A stretch of 63,538 bases of DNA from DATESG01 sp964480275 (GCA_964480275.1 CAYZOC010000001.1:1-63538); one strand, 5' to 3'; positions 1 through 8,862 are shown, counted from the first letter of the stretch. Notes: generated from the letters alone by a model not told the origin. Numbers and translations are program-made.

Positions 1-298
1 TGGAAAGTCACTTATATTTTCACCCTCGATGTGGGTTTATCAAAATAATAGCATCGAAACGTTTATTCAAACAAGTAACGTTAGTCAACTAACTAACCGC
101 CCAAAAGTGTATGTTTACGCTGGTGGCGGCGAGTTAACAATCACGCCTTTCGTCCCCGTTATCTATGACACATTAATTGAAAATGGCTATGATGACACAC
201 TAGTAAAAACACATATCCAAAGCGGCCAGGGTCATAACGAAGCCGCCTGGGCTCTTCATCTTCCCCTAGCTCTAGATTGGCTGTTAGCTAGTATCTAA
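1..298 (+). CDS. Esterase-like alpha/beta hydrolase, C-terminal part (5' partial)
   Basis: The window opens inside this gene: the frame is open from base 2 and ends in TAA at 296-298, so only the last 98 residues are present and the true start lies to the left. The visible part contains FSPSMWVYQN, a strand-like VYVYAGGGE and near the end GQGHNEAAW followed by a Leu-rich helix. This order, ending in a catalytic-His segment of GHNEAAW type, is that of the putative esterase family related to enterochelin esterase and esterase D. The nucleophile Ser lies outside the window, so activity and substrate cannot be judged. The ATG at 29 lacks a ribosome binding site and is an internal Met. Confidence 0.7.
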   Translation, partial: GKSLIFSPSMWVYQNNSIETFIQTSNVSQLTNRPKVYVYAGGGELTITPFVPVIYDTLIENGYDDTLVKTHIQSGQGHNEAAWALHLPLALDWLLASI

Positions 299-300
299 GC

Positions 301-327
301 AAAAGACCACATTATGGGGTCTTTTTA
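301..327. terminator. Bidirectional terminator between the esterase and thiI
   Basis: AAAGACC and GGTCTTT arms enclose a short loop, with an A run on the left and a T run on the right, so the hairpin can end both the plus-strand esterase transcript and the minus-strand ezrA-thiI transcript. The 3' end of thiI overlaps its right edge. Confidence 0.75.
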
Positions 328-1500
328 AAATATATCATCTTCTTCTTCACAAATTTCAAGATGTTCAACATTATCTAGAGCGGTTTCAATAAGAGGTAGC
401 CAATCAAACTTTGCTTCTTCTTCGCTTGCAACCTTGATCCGTGGTTTAGTTACGGGGTCAACTGGCGTAAAAATGGTACAGCAATCTTCAAATGGTTGAA
501 TTGAAATATCATATGTCCTAATTTTACGCGCCAGTTCAACGATGTCTACTTTATCCATCATCGCTAATGGACGAATAACTGGTAGGTTAGTCACTTCATT
601 TATTGTGGCAAGACTTTCAAGTGTTTGCGATGCAACCTGGCCAATCGATTCGCCATTGATAATAATCGGAATGTGTTTTTTATAGGCTAAACCCTCAGCT
701 AAACGATACATCATTCGACGCATGATTGTAATCGTGTAACTTGGTTTAACCGCCTCATATATTGCTTCCTGTAAACGTGTAAAAGGAATAATATAAAGAT
801 CAATCTTACTCTGGTAACGATTTAACACTGATAATAATTGTCTTAGTTTAACAATTACTCCTTCTTGCGTATATGGTGGCGAGGCAAAATGAATGCATGA
901 CACTCTAATACCTCTTCTTAGCGTTAAATATGCGGCAACGGGACTATCAATTCCGCCACTGAGCATCATTAAGCCCTGACCAATAATACCAAGAGGATAT
1001 CCGCCAGCACCTAGACGCTTATCAACGATAAAATATGCACCATTATGATATATTTTAATCTCTAATTTATAGTCTGGTTGGTGGACATCAACCGTCCAAT
1101 TTGTATTAATTAATATTTCTTTTGCTAGTTGGCGATTAACTGAATCACTAACTATTGGAAAAGTTTTATCATTACGTTTCGTTATAATTTTAAATGTTTG
1201 ACCTGCTTGACGTTTGATGATATCAAGCCCCGCTTTTTTCATTACTTCAATATCACGAGGATATACTTCGATGATACTTACATAATATATCCCGCTTATA
1301 TCAACGAGAATATCGATTATCTCCTGTTCATAGGAAAAGTCATACTCGCGAATATATATGTGATCGTGGGTAATTTGCACGCTTACTTTATAATGGTGAA
1401 GGGCATGCTTAATGTTGCCTTTTAGTTGGGCAATAAATTTATTTCGATTACGGCCTTTGGTATATAATTCACCAAAGCTGATCATAATTTCTCTATTCAT
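325..1500 (-). CDS. thiI: tRNA 4-thiouridine synthase ThiI
   Basis: ThiI adenylates U8 of tRNA and inserts sulfur taken from a cysteine desulfurase; in many bacteria it also serves thiazole synthesis. The 391-residue protein has the N-terminal ferredoxin-like and THUMP region (about residues 1-165), then the PP-loop pyrophosphatase motif SGGIDS at 181-186. The region EDCCTIFTP near the C-terminus is the Firmicute ThiI type. There is no C-terminal rhodanese domain, as in Bacillus, where a dedicated NifZ-like desulfurase feeds ThiI directly. That partner is the gene immediately upstream, which overlaps this one by 8 bases. The ATG at 1500 is preceded by CGGAG. It is the last gene of an ezrA-desulfurase-thiI unit in the same order as in Bacillus. 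Confidence 0.95.
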   Translation of the reverse strand: MNREIMISFGELYTKGRNRNKFIAQLKGNIKHALHHYKVSVQITHDHIYIREYDFSYEQEIIDILVDISGIYYVSIIEVYPRDIEVMKKAGLDIIKRQAGQTFKIITKRNDKTFPIVSDSVNRQLAKEILINTNWTVDVHQPDYKLEIKIYHNGAYFIVDKRLGAGGYPLGIIGQGLMMLSGGIDSPVAAYLTLRRGIRVSCIHFASPPYTQEGVIVKLRQLLSVLNRYQSKIDLYIIPFTRLQEAIYEAVKPSYTITIMRRMMYRLAEGLAYKKHIPIIINGESIGQVASQTLESLATINEVTNLPVIRPLAMMDKVDIVELARKIRTYDISIQPFEDCCTIFTPVDPVTKPRIKVASEEEAKFDWLPLIETALDNVEHLEICEEEDDIF

Positions 1501-2629
1501 ACTTTGTCTCCGTCATTAACTTAGCCAAAACTTTTATAAATTCCTGGACTTCTCTCAAAGTATTATAATAGCCAAAAGATACGCGAATAACATTACTAGC
1601 CCGATATTCGTCGTTAAACATTGCTAAAACAACTTTTGATGGTTGATGCTTTTTACTGCTACACGCACTAGTGGTTCCGACCATTATATCGTGCTTTGAA
1701 AGACCAGCGGCAATGACAGCGGCTCGATGCTTTTCTAGCGAGAAATTTATAATGTGCGGTACTGAATTTTGACTAGAATTAATGCTGAGATTATCACAAG
1801 TAGCTAAATAATTTCTAAATTCTTGATTAAGTTGATTGATAGATTCTAAGCGCTCATGAAAATTATTGAGTGCTAGCTTTATAGTTTTAGCAAGGACGAT
1901 ATTTTTCGGGCTATCAGGAGTTCCATGACGAAATCCTCCTTCATAACTCCCACCTTCAATTTGTGGGATTAACTGAATGCTTCTTTTAAAAATTAGCGCC
2001 CCACTTCCCTTGAGACCATTTATTTTATGAGCGGAAAAAGAAAACGCATCCAGCAATTGATAATTGATTTCAACTTTTGCTAGTGCTTGGGTGATATCGG
2101 AGTGGAACAAACATTTTGGGAATTTTTTTAAAGACCGCGCTATCTTTTCAAGATCATTAATTGCCCCAGTTTCATTATTTACCGCCATCACTGACACAAT
2201 AATTGTTTCCGCATCAATCGCCGAAATCAAATTCTCAATATTTACACTTCCATCTTGATTAAGCGGAATCAAAATGATTTTAAAACCAAATTGTTGGGCC
2301 AAGCGTTCAAGTGGGCGAATAACACTAGGATGTTCACCTGCGCTAGTAATAATTTTTTTACCACGATTTTGATAGTTGAGGGCTCCACCTTTTAAAAACA
2401 GATTGTTAGCCTCAGTTGCGCCACTAGTGAAAACAAGTTGATAATCATCATTAGCTAGGTGAAACTGACGTAAAATTGATTTGCGACTTTTTTCGACTAG
2501 CTCATTTACTCGTAGGCCAAAAGCATGGCTACTGCCCTGATTTCCATAGTAGTCTTCTAATATTTTGCTATATAAAGTTAATATCTGCGGGTTTACTTTT
2601 GTTGTTGCGGCATTATCAAAATATATCAT
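1493..2629 (-). CDS. Cysteine desulfurase (IscS/NifS family, ThiI partner, NifZ-like)
   Basis: PLP enzyme that removes sulfur from cysteine and holds it as a persulfide. The 378-residue protein shows the PLP lysine in SAHK (Lys202) and the sulfur-accepting cysteine in SACSS (Cys323), plus TSGATEANN near 68-76 for cofactor phosphate binding. The short loop around the Cys and the direct overlap with thiI point to the NifZ type that supplies tRNA thiolation rather than general Fe-S assembly (inference from context). The start ATG at 2629 abuts the ezrA stop codon with no gap, so it is probably translated by coupling; a weak GGA lies upstream. Confidence 0.93.
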   Translation of the reverse strand: MIYFDNAATTKVNPQILTLYSKILEDYYGNQGSSHAFGLRVNELVEKSRKSILRQFHLANDDYQLVFTSGATEANNLFLKGGALNYQNRGKKIITSAGEHPSVIRPLERLAQQFGFKIILIPLNQDGSVNIENLISAIDAETIIVSVMAVNNETGAINDLEKIARSLKKFPKCLFHSDITQALAKVEINYQLLDAFSFSAHKINGLKGSGALIFKRSIQLIPQIEGGSYEGGFRHGTPDSPKNIVLAKTIKLALNNFHERLESINQLNQEFRNYLATCDNLSINSSQNSVPHIINFSLEKHRAAVIAAGLSKHDIMVGTTSACSSKKHQPSKVVLAMFNDEYRASNVIRVSFGYYNTLREVQEFIKVLAKLMTETKYE

Positions 2630-4336
2630 CTAACGATTCCGAAATTGCTTGATTGTATCGGTACAGTTATTGTAAACATCAGCAAAACTTCCATTCATAA
2701 AACGAATTTCTTCATCTGATAGCTTTGCTTGTACATCACTATACTGGGTCCGATATCTATTTAAATATATAATCGACGCCTCAGCGAGATTTGCATTATT
2801 GAATTCTGTATCAATTCGTTTAATCAACGCCTCAGCAAGGGTTTTCAGTTCATCAGCATAACTATTAGTAACTGTGACATCAATTGGTGTTTTTTGTAGT
2901 GTTAGTGTAATTAAATCAATTAACTCATAAGCACGATCAAAGTCAGCAATTTGTCGATTGATGAATGTTTCAACTCTGATGTCACGTAGTTTTGCCTCGG
3001 CTTTTTTTAAACTAAAGAACATATTTTTAACAAGTAGATTTGCGCCTTGGGCGTCATCTTTTAAATCATCAATGTATGTGAAGTATTTGTTTAAAAGTTT
3101 CTCGGCAACTTCACTTTCATCGCGTAGTTGATTCATTTTTTCCACTAAGACAGAATAAGGTTGTTTGGTTGAAGAGTGAGTGAAACTATCAAGCATTCTT
3201 TTGGTGTTAGATAGATCATTTAACTTAACCTTGATTACTTCTAATTGACTATCAGACTCTTGGCTAATTAAGTATATCTTCTTCACCGTTGCCATATTGT
3301 TAACAAGTTTAATATAGCGCCGTTCAATATCATTAACGCGTTGGTAGACTTGATCAAATTGCTCAACAAAAATTGTCTTTTGTTCAACTTCATCATCAAA
3401 ACGGACTAATAGTTCGGAAACTGTCCGATCGATTTCTGTTAATTCTCTATCAATTCCTTGTGTGTTAAATACCCGCAATTTACGTTTAGCATCTTCAAGA
3501 AAATTATTAAATTTATCTAGTTGTTGATTGACTAAAAGATGAGGGAGGGGAATTCCTTGATGTTCTAATTCTTGGTATCGAGAGCGGACAAATTCAAGTT
3601 TTTGAGGTATAAGTTCCACTGTTTTGACACAAAGTAAAGGAAGTGATTCTAAAGATTTTTCTAAATATTTAAGACTTGTACGGATTTTTTCAAGCGCTTG
3701 ATTGGCCTCATCATAATAAGCACCATTAAGAGCGTCTTCATGTTGATTGAACAATTTATCGACTTGACTAAAAATACGTTCAAAACTAGCTTCAACTAGT
3801 TCGAGTTCTTTTTTATTTTCACGATAAATGTTTTTAATTATCCGATAAGTTTTTTTATCATCGATTGATTGTTCTCTGATTTCTGTTTCGGGTCTGATTA
3901 CATTAGCTAAATCACGATTTAAAAGTTGAACTTTATTTTCATATTCGACGACAATAAAACGGTTTTCTTGATAGGAAGATTTATATTCACGGTTACCTTT
4001 AACTAGTTCTTCATTGAGTATTTGGATTGAACGTGAAGCCCGACGATCTTCAATATCACGTAGTTGTTCAAAACGTTTATAAAATTCTTCATAGGTTGGT
4101 TTCATTAGCAAATTAATATCACTGATTGCTTCAATTCTTCTTAAATGTTGACTGTCTTCGTTGAGTAAAAGATTATGGGCATAGTTATATTTATGGGTGA
4201 GAGCATTTTGTAAGCGCCGATTTTTTCTTCCCAATAAAAAATACTTATAGAGGAAAATATATGCAACAATCAAAACGATAAGTCCACCAACTATCCCTAG
4301 ATAGCCGTAAACATCAAGCAAAATTAAATTTTTCAT
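2630..4336 (-). CDS. ezrA: Septation ring formation regulator EzrA
   Basis: EzrA is a membrane-anchored regulator of FtsZ ring placement in Firmicutes. The protein has one N-terminal membrane segment (about residues 12-31, rich in Leu, Ile and Val, followed by a basic RKNRR) and then more than 500 residues of charged, heptad-rich coiled coil made of spectrin-like repeats, which face the cytoplasm. At 568 residues it matches the usual length. Identification also rests on position: EzrA-desulfurase-ThiI is a conserved Bacillus block. The ATG at 4336 follows AGGAAGTG at good spacing and a promoter lies at 4356-4384. Its presence says cell division is FtsZ-based; it does not prove a cell wall. 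Confidence 0.9.
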   Translation of the reverse strand: MKNLILLDVYGYLGIVGGLIVLIVAYIFLYKYFLLGRKNRRLQNALTHKYNYAHNLLLNEDSQHLRRIEAISDINLLMKPTYEEFYKRFEQLRDIEDRRASRSIQILNEELVKGNREYKSSYQENRFIVVEYENKVQLLNRDLANVIRPETEIREQSIDDKKTYRIIKNIYRENKKELELVEASFERIFSQVDKLFNQHEDALNGAYYDEANQALEKIRTSLKYLEKSLESLPLLCVKTVELIPQKLEFVRSRYQELEHQGIPLPHLLVNQQLDKFNNFLEDAKRKLRVFNTQGIDRELTEIDRTVSELLVRFDDEVEQKTIFVEQFDQVYQRVNDIERRYIKLVNNMATVKKIYLISQESDSQLEVIKVKLNDLSNTKRMLDSFTHSSTKQPYSVLVEKMNQLRDESEVAEKLLNKYFTYIDDLKDDAQGANLLVKNMFFSLKKAEAKLRDIRVETFINRQIADFDRAYELIDLITLTLQKTPIDVTVTNSYADELKTLAEALIKRIDTEFNNANLAEASIIYLNRYRTQYSDVQAKLSDEEIRFMNGSFADVYNNCTDTIKQFRNR

Positions 4337-4355
4337 AAGTCACTTCCTATGATTG

Positions 4356-4384
4356 ATTATACAAAATAAGCCATATAAAGTAAA
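4356..4384 (-). promoter_or_regulatory. ezrA promoter
   Basis: On the minus strand TTTACT (4379-4384), a 17-base spacer and a perfect TATAAT (4356-4361). The predicted start near 4349 leaves a very short leader before the AGGAAGTG ribosome binding site of ezrA. The stretch from 4385 to 4497 between this and the rpsD promoter holds nothing else I can recognise. Confidence 0.7.
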
Positions 4385-4497
4385 TTCTATTAATGAAATT
4401 AATACTTATCCGCAACTACTAGATTTACATCATGGTCAGGAAAGAATGTATCCCTACACTGTCATAGAAGAATAATTTGATAAAAACGGTGATTATC

Positions 4498-4526
4498 TTG
4501 ACAATAACCGGCAAATAAGATATATT
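4498..4526 (+). promoter_or_regulatory. rpsD promoter
   Basis: Consensus TTGACA (4498-4503), 17-base spacer, TATATT (4521-4526). It is the strongest sigma-A-type promoter seen in the window and predicts transcription from about 4533, leaving a leader of roughly 155 bases before rpsD. Confidence 0.85.
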
Positions 4527-4532
4527 CAATGA

Positions 4533-4677
4533 GCATGTAAGCAGCATGTAAATACTACTTGTCTGATGAGCGCCAGCTATATTTGCCAGTAACCAAAGCT
4601 ATAAGGTGAAAACATTAAGGCACCCATCCGGAGTAAGGGATTTACACCTATTGTTTATTTTGCAAATTAAACAAAAG
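4533..4677 (+). promoter_or_regulatory. Structured leader of rpsD, probable S4 autoregulatory element
   Basis: About 150 transcribed bases precede the rpsD start, far more than other genes here. The segment contains two direct GCATGTAA copies (4533-4552) and a long-range pairing of ATAAGGTG (near 4600-4607) with CACCTAT (near 4647-4653) that encloses a smaller CCC/GGG hairpin around 4622-4640. In Bacillus, S4 binds its own leader to repress synthesis. Position and structure suggest the same here; I did not match it base by base to the known S4 leader. Confidence 0.55.
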
Positions 4678-4688
4678 GAGGAAACATC

Positions 4689-5297
4689 ATGAGATACACT
4701 GGATCACAATGGAAAAGATCGCGGCGTTTAGGCCTTTCACTTCTTGAAACCGGCCAAGAACTAAAAAAACGCCCATATGGACCTGGACAACACGGTAACG
4801 GTCGTAAAAAGAAACCATCAGAATACGGTAAGCAATTAGTTGAAAAACAAAAGCTACGTTTCACTTATGGCGTCAACGAACGTCAATTCCGTCGGCTATT
4901 CTTAATGGCGGTTAAAGACAAAGAAACCGTTACAGGTACAGCTTTCATTCAAATTCTTGAATCACGCTTAGACAACCTCGTCTTCCGCGCTGGTATTGCA
5001 AGGACTCGTGCTCAAGCTCGTCAATTCGTCAATCATGGACACATCCTCGTCAATGGCAAAAAGGTTGATTTACCATCATACCTTGTAAAAGTCGGCGACG
5101 TAATTAGTGTTGCTGAAGGAAGTAAAGATTTAGTTTTAATTAAAGCTAACCTCGATACCCTAGCAACTAGTGTTCCATTTGTCAGCGTTGACAAGGAAAA
5201 AATGACTGCCAAGTTCGATCGCAAACCTGAACGGACAGAAGTCGTTCAAGAAATCAACGAAGCACAAATTATTGAATACTACAACCGTTTACTATAA
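4689..5297 (+). CDS. rpsD: 30S ribosomal protein S4
   Basis: S4 binds 16S rRNA early in small-subunit assembly and helps control decoding accuracy. The N-terminal half carries the basic segment KKRPYGPGQHGNGRKKK (about 26-42), and an S4 RNA-binding domain follows at about 90-155 (ESRLDNLVFRAGIARTRAQA, then GHILVNGKKV). The protein is 202 residues, normal for the family, and is the form without the N-terminal zinc-binding cysteines. AAAGGAGG stands 8 bases before the ATG. It is a single-gene unit on the opposite strand from its neighbours, with its own promoter, leader and terminator. Confidence 0.98.
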   Translation: MRYTGSQWKRSRRLGLSLLETGQELKKRPYGPGQHGNGRKKKPSEYGKQLVEKQKLRFTYGVNERQFRRLFLMAVKDKETVTGTAFIQILESRLDNLVFRAGIARTRAQARQFVNHGHILVNGKKVDLPSYLVKVGDVISVAEGSKDLVLIKANLDTLATSVPFVSVDKEKMTAKFDRKPERTEVVQEINEAQIIEYYNRLL

Positions 5298-5318
5298 TCG
5301 ATTGTTAGGATTAAAAAT

Positions 5319-5353
5319 CACACTTACTCAATATTGGGTGAGTGTTTTTTTAT
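5319..5353 (+). terminator. rpsD terminator
   Basis: CACTTACTC pairs with GGGTGAGTG (including G-U pairs) around an AATATT loop and is followed by a run of seven T. Confidence 0.75.
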
Positions 5354-5382
5354 ATAAAAAACCCATCATTTCGATGGGTTAT
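5353..5382 (-). terminator. tyrS terminator
   Basis: On the minus strand ACCCATC and GATGGGT form a hairpin (5361-5379) followed by a run of T. It ends the long leuS-to-tyrS transcript and lies back to back with the rpsD terminator. Confidence 0.8.
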
Positions 5383-5398
5383 AAATGCTAAATTTTAA

Positions 5399-6649
5399 TT
5401 AATCTATTTTGGCGACGAAGTAATTTTTCTTGCCACGTCTAATAATAAAGTAGCGATTATATAGTGCCTTATCTTTTGTGATGATCATTTCAGTATCATT
5501 AACCTTAGCGCCATTGACACTAATCGAATTGCCAACAATAAACTCGCGCGCTTCGCGTTTTGATTTAGCAGCCCCAAGGTGGATTAATAAATCTTCTAGT
5601 TTAAGTTTATCATCAATAGTAACAATCATATTAGCGAATAACTCTTCGATTTCTTTTTCTTCTAGACGACTAACATCACCACTAAATAAGGCTTCACTCA
5701 TCGCGATAACACGGTTAAGATCATTTTCGTGATGAACAATCTTGATTATTTCTGCTGCTAATGTTTTTTGTGCTAGGCGTAATCCAGGATTAAGTTTATG
5801 TTGACCGGCGAGGGCTTCTATTTCTGCCTTAGTCATAAATGTAAAGACCTTAAGATATTTAATCGCATCATCATCACCAACATTTAAGAAATATTGATAG
5901 AGTTTATAAGGACTAAGACGATGGCGATCAATAAAGAGGGCACCATCGACACTTTTACCAAATTTTTTTCCTTCGCTGTCAGTTAGTAAATTAGCAGTCA
6001 TTGCTTCAACATTAGCGTCACCTTTGACTTTTCTAATCATCTCTAGACCGGCTGTAAGATTACCCCATTGATCACCACCGCCAATTTGCATACTAACTTG
6101 ATAGTGCTCATGTAAGTGTAAAAAATCATAACTTTGAAGTAGCATGTAAGAAAATTCAGTATAAGATATTCCTTCATCAAGACGACGGGCCACTGTATCT
6201 TTTGCCAACATATAATTTACGGTGAAGAGTTTACCATAATCACGTAAAAATTCTAGAAGTGACATTTTGCCTAACCAATCGTAATTATTAACAATCTCAC
6301 CTTTTTTGGGGTCATCAAGATTGATGTATTTACCTAATTGAGCGTGAATAGCATCTGTGTTCGCCTTTAGTGTTTGCTCGTCAAGAAGATTACGTTCACT
6401 GCTACGACCACTTGGGTCCCCGACCATTCCCGTTCCCCCACCAACAACGGCAATGATTTTGTGACCAGCTTTTTGTAAACGCATAAGCGTCATAACCATC
6501 ACAAAATTGCCCATGTGCATACTACTTGCACTTGGATCGAACCCACAATAAATTACTTGCGGTTTCGCAAGCATTTCTCTTATTTTTTCTTCATTTGAAA
6601 AGTCTTTAATAAGACCCCTGTATTTGAAGTCTTCGTAAATATTAATCAT
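5399..6649 (-). CDS. tyrS: Tyrosyl-tRNA synthetase
   Basis: Class I synthetase charging tRNA-Tyr. The HIGH motif appears as HMGN (45-48) and the KMSKS loop as KFGKS (229-233). The tyrosine-pocket segment GGDQWGN is at 191-197. A C-terminal S4-like RNA-binding domain occupies about 350-410 (HLGAAKSKREAREFI). Length 416 is typical of the bacterial TyrS form. GAGG lies about 10 bases before the ATG. No T-box is visible upstream; the gene sits 12 bases after the LacI-family regulator and probably shares its promoter. The order rpsD, tyrS, LacI-type regulator resembles the Bacillus rpsD-tyrS-ccpA neighbourhood. Confidence 0.97.
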   Translation of the reverse strand: MINIYEDFKYRGLIKDFSNEEKIREMLAKPQVIYCGFDPSASSMHMGNFVMVMTLMRLQKAGHKIIAVVGGGTGMVGDPSGRSSERNLLDEQTLKANTDAIHAQLGKYINLDDPKKGEIVNNYDWLGKMSLLEFLRDYGKLFTVNYMLAKDTVARRLDEGISYTEFSYMLLQSYDFLHLHEHYQVSMQIGGGDQWGNLTAGLEMIRKVKGDANVEAMTANLLTDSEGKKFGKSVDGALFIDRHRLSPYKLYQYFLNVGDDDAIKYLKVFTFMTKAEIEALAGQHKLNPGLRLAQKTLAAEIIKIVHHENDLNRVIAMSEALFSGDVSRLEEKEIEELFANMIVTIDDKLKLEDLLIHLGAAKSKREAREFIVGNSISVNGAKVNDTEMIITKDKALYNRYFIIRRGKKNYFVAKID

Positions 6650-6661
6650 ATTTTATTGCCT

Positions 6662-7666
6662 CTATTTAGTAGAATCAGCTTCTATATATCTACTTTCAAT
6701 TTTAATTCGATTTTGATAGTACTCACCATTTAATAATTTGACAAGCATGTCCATCGCACTGAGACCGACTTGATACATGTCTAAATACATGTTGGAAATT
6801 TTTGGTCGGGCGATATTTGCATATTTTGTGCCAATCAGACTCAAAATTTCGACATCCTCAGGAACTTTTAAGCCATTATCAAGCGCAGCATTTAATACTG
6901 CGAGCGCAAGAGAATCTCGATAACAGAGGAAAAAACCCTTCTTCTCCTTTTTAAACAGTTGATCAAGGGCATCATAGACAACTTGATAGTCGTCATCGAC
7001 TGGCAGAATGTTATATTTTTTTCCTTCTTGTTCATGAGTGGAAATAAAACTTCTTTCTAAACGTTCTAAAAGACGTCCAGCATTCGGAAGTTGGAGAAAA
7101 TACATTGGTTTCCCGTCTTCTTGCAAGCGCGGGCGCATAATGTGCTCACGTAATGTATGCTCGTAACCAAAGGTAATAGATGCAATCTTTTCTTTATTTT
7201 CAATTTTATTATTAACAACAACGACTGGGACTTGATAGCCACTGATTTTTTCAATGTCTTCTTCCTCAAGTTCGTCATCAAACACAATTGCTCCATCGAC
7301 ATGACTGGTAATAAGCTTATCAATCGCTAACATTGCTTCACTCTTTTCATGCGACGTACAAAAAAGTGTTATTGCATAGCCCATATCGCGAGCGGAATCG
7401 GTGAGTCCATGGAGTAAATTTGAAATATATACGTAATTAGCTCCCGGGATTACAACACCAATATTTGTTGTCTTGCTCGTTGCAAGTGCTTGGGCTAGAC
7501 CAGAAGGACGATAACCAAGGCGCTTAATTGCTTCTTGAACTTTTATTCTAGTTTCTGGACGAACGTTTTCTAAATTGTTAATTACACGTGAGACAGTAGC
7601 AAGACTAACACCAGAGGCGGCGGCTACTTCATAAATTGTCACACGATCTTTTAGGTTACTTGGCAT
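6662..7666 (-). CDS. LacI/GalR-family transcription regulator, probable CcpA-like
   Basis: The 334-residue protein has a LacI-type helix-turn-helix at about 10-30 (TIYEVAAASGVSLATVSRV), the hinge helix RPSGLAQALA and a periplasmic-binding-like effector domain. The ATG at 7666 is chosen because GGAGG at 7675-7679 stands correctly before it; starting at 7714 would place that site inside the gene. CcpA is the catabolite regulator that binds cre sites with HPr-Ser-P. Points in favour of CcpA are the position next to tyrS and rpsD as in Bacillus, the length, an STK ending and a full cre match in its own promoter. Against certainty, the effector domain is divergent, so it may be a sugar-specific paralogue. 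No sugar-uptake genes adjoin it. Confidence 0.8.
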   Translation of the reverse strand: MPSNLKDRVTIYEVAAASGVSLATVSRVINNLENVRPETRIKVQEAIKRLGYRPSGLAQALATSKTTNIGVVIPGANYVYISNLLHGLTDSARDMGYAITLFCTSHEKSEAMLAIDKLITSHVDGAIVFDDELEEEDIEKISGYQVPVVVVNNKIENKEKIASITFGYEHTLREHIMRPRLQEDGKPMYFLQLPNAGRLLERLERSFISTHEQEGKKYNILPVDDDYQVVYDALDQLFKKEKKGFFLCYRDSLALAVLNAALDNGLKVPEDVEILSLIGTKYANIARPKISNMYLDMYQVGLSAMDMLVKLLNGEYYQNRIKIESRYIEADSTK

Positions 7667-7685
7667 AATAAAAACCTCCGTTTTT

Positions 7686-7714
7686 ATAGTAAATGAAAAT
7701 ATTTTCATTGTCAA
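7686..7714 (-). promoter_or_regulatory. Promoter of the LacI-family gene with palindromic operator in the spacer
   Basis: Consensus TTGACA (7709-7714), 17-base spacer, TACTAT (7686-7691). An 18-base perfect palindrome, AATGAAAATATTTTCATT (7692-7709), fills the spacer, the standard place for a repressor operator. With the cre site directly upstream this predicts tight control of the regulator and probably of tyrS downstream. Confidence 0.75.
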
Positions 7715-7728
7715 TGATAGCGTTTACA
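7715..7728. promoter_or_regulatory. cre-like catabolite operator
   Basis: TGATAGCGTTTACA fits every fixed position of the cre consensus TGWNANCGNTNWCA. It abuts the -35 box of the LacI-family promoter, so binding there could activate or block depending on contacts; autoregulation by a CcpA-like product is the simplest reading. Confidence 0.7.
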
Positions 7729-7758
7729 TTTAGATTATATAAGAAGATTTGCAAGTTA

Positions 7759-8862
7759 TTAATAAACTGGATATTCAACACGTGTTAGGCGAGGGTTTAC
7801 AATGTCTTTTCGCCCGACTTTTGCCTCATGTTCTCCATCAATCAAAACTAGGTCTCCAGAAAATCCAACAGTTGTATTCCTCACAAGTGACGAACCAACC
7901 CCATATGTATCGACCGGTGTATTTAAACTTTCAAAATAGCGAATTTTTTCAACATCAAAGCCACTAGAAACAATAATTTTGACATGATTAAATCCATGAA
8001 CATCAAGATTTTTCCTGACGGCGAAAATTAATTCAGGACAAACTCCATGAGGGTCAAAACCACTTGTATCCTTATCAAGAAAATATTTATCAATCAGCGC
8101 CTTGGATGTATCAATACGAACGGCACCTAGTTGGTCTTTAAGTGCCTTAGCAACTCGAAGACTATCAACCACACAGTCGTTATTATAATCAACGAGCGCT
8201 GTTACTTTTTGATCAGGAAAAGTTTGATGATATAACTTAGCCGCTCTAACAATATCACCACGGCACATTTGAATAAGGGCATGGGGCATTGTTCCCATTC
8301 CCTTAATTCCCATCCATGCGCCTTGCGCATTCGTAGAATATTTTTTTATTCCACCAACATATGTAGCATAGCCATCACCTTTTTGCGTTAAATAATCATC
8401 TTGTCGGTCCGCCATTGAAAAGCAGTCTTTGCCATTTAAAACCTTCCGGACTTCATAAACATTAGTTGCAACACTACTACGGCGAGCAAGGATTCCATCA
8501 ATCATACTTTCAAGATAACCAAAATCTTCATAGCGACCACTAATTTTTAAAACAGGTTCACCAGCATTAGCAATGTCACCATCGTTTAGTGCCAAAATCT
8601 CAAGTTGCTCAGGATTTTTTGCAAAGGTATGAATAAGAGCAATTACTTCATCAAGTCCACATATAATCGTATCATTACGTCGTTGAAAGAACTGCATCGT
8701 GACATGGCGATTTGGTAAATGTTCACTAATTATTTTCATCGTCTTAACAAAGTAATGGGCAGTATAAAAGTGTTCTTTAATCTTGTCATCAAAGCAAAAA
8801 GTTTTGTTTGTCAGACGTGATATCTTCCCAGCTTCTTTGAGTTGTATTTCAAAATTTTCCAT
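7759..8862 (-). CDS. pncB: Nicotinate phosphoribosyltransferase
   Basis: This enzyme makes nicotinate mononucleotide from nicotinate and PRPP, the salvage entry to NAD. Recognisable family segments include the N-terminal TAHYFVKT, the QFFQRR and GDIA regions, the catalytic-His segment GTMPHALIQ, and phosphate-binding segments VRIDTS and IIVSSGFD near the C-terminal half. The 367-residue length is the compact form common in Firmicutes. The ATG at 8862 lies 5 bases after the M42 peptidase stop and is preceded by AGGA. It belongs to the leuS-to-pncB unit. No NadD or NadE gene is in the window. Confidence 0.9.
   Translation of the reverse strand: MENFEIQLKEAGKISRLTNKTFCFDDKIKEHFYTAHYFVKTMKIISEHLPNRHVTMQFFQRRNDTIICGLDEVIALIHTFAKNPEQLEILALNDGDIANAGEPVLKISGRYEDFGYLESMIDGILARRSSVATNVYEVRKVLNGKDCFSMADRQDDYLTQKGDGYATYVGGIKKYSTNAQGAWMGIKGMGTMPHALIQMCRGDIVRAAKLYHQTFPDQKVTALVDYNNDCVVDSLRVAKALKDQLGAVRIDTSKALIDKYFLDKDTSGFDPHGVCPELIFAVRKNLDVHGFNHVKIIVSSGFDVEKIRYFESLNTPVDTYGVGSSLVRNTTVGFSGDLVLIDGEHEAKVGRKDIVNPRLTRVEYPVY

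Noticed and set aside
7667..7714. Longer N-terminus for the LacI-family regulator
   Set aside because: The extra codons cover the -10, the palindrome and the ribosome binding site; the family N-terminus begins at the ATG at 7666.
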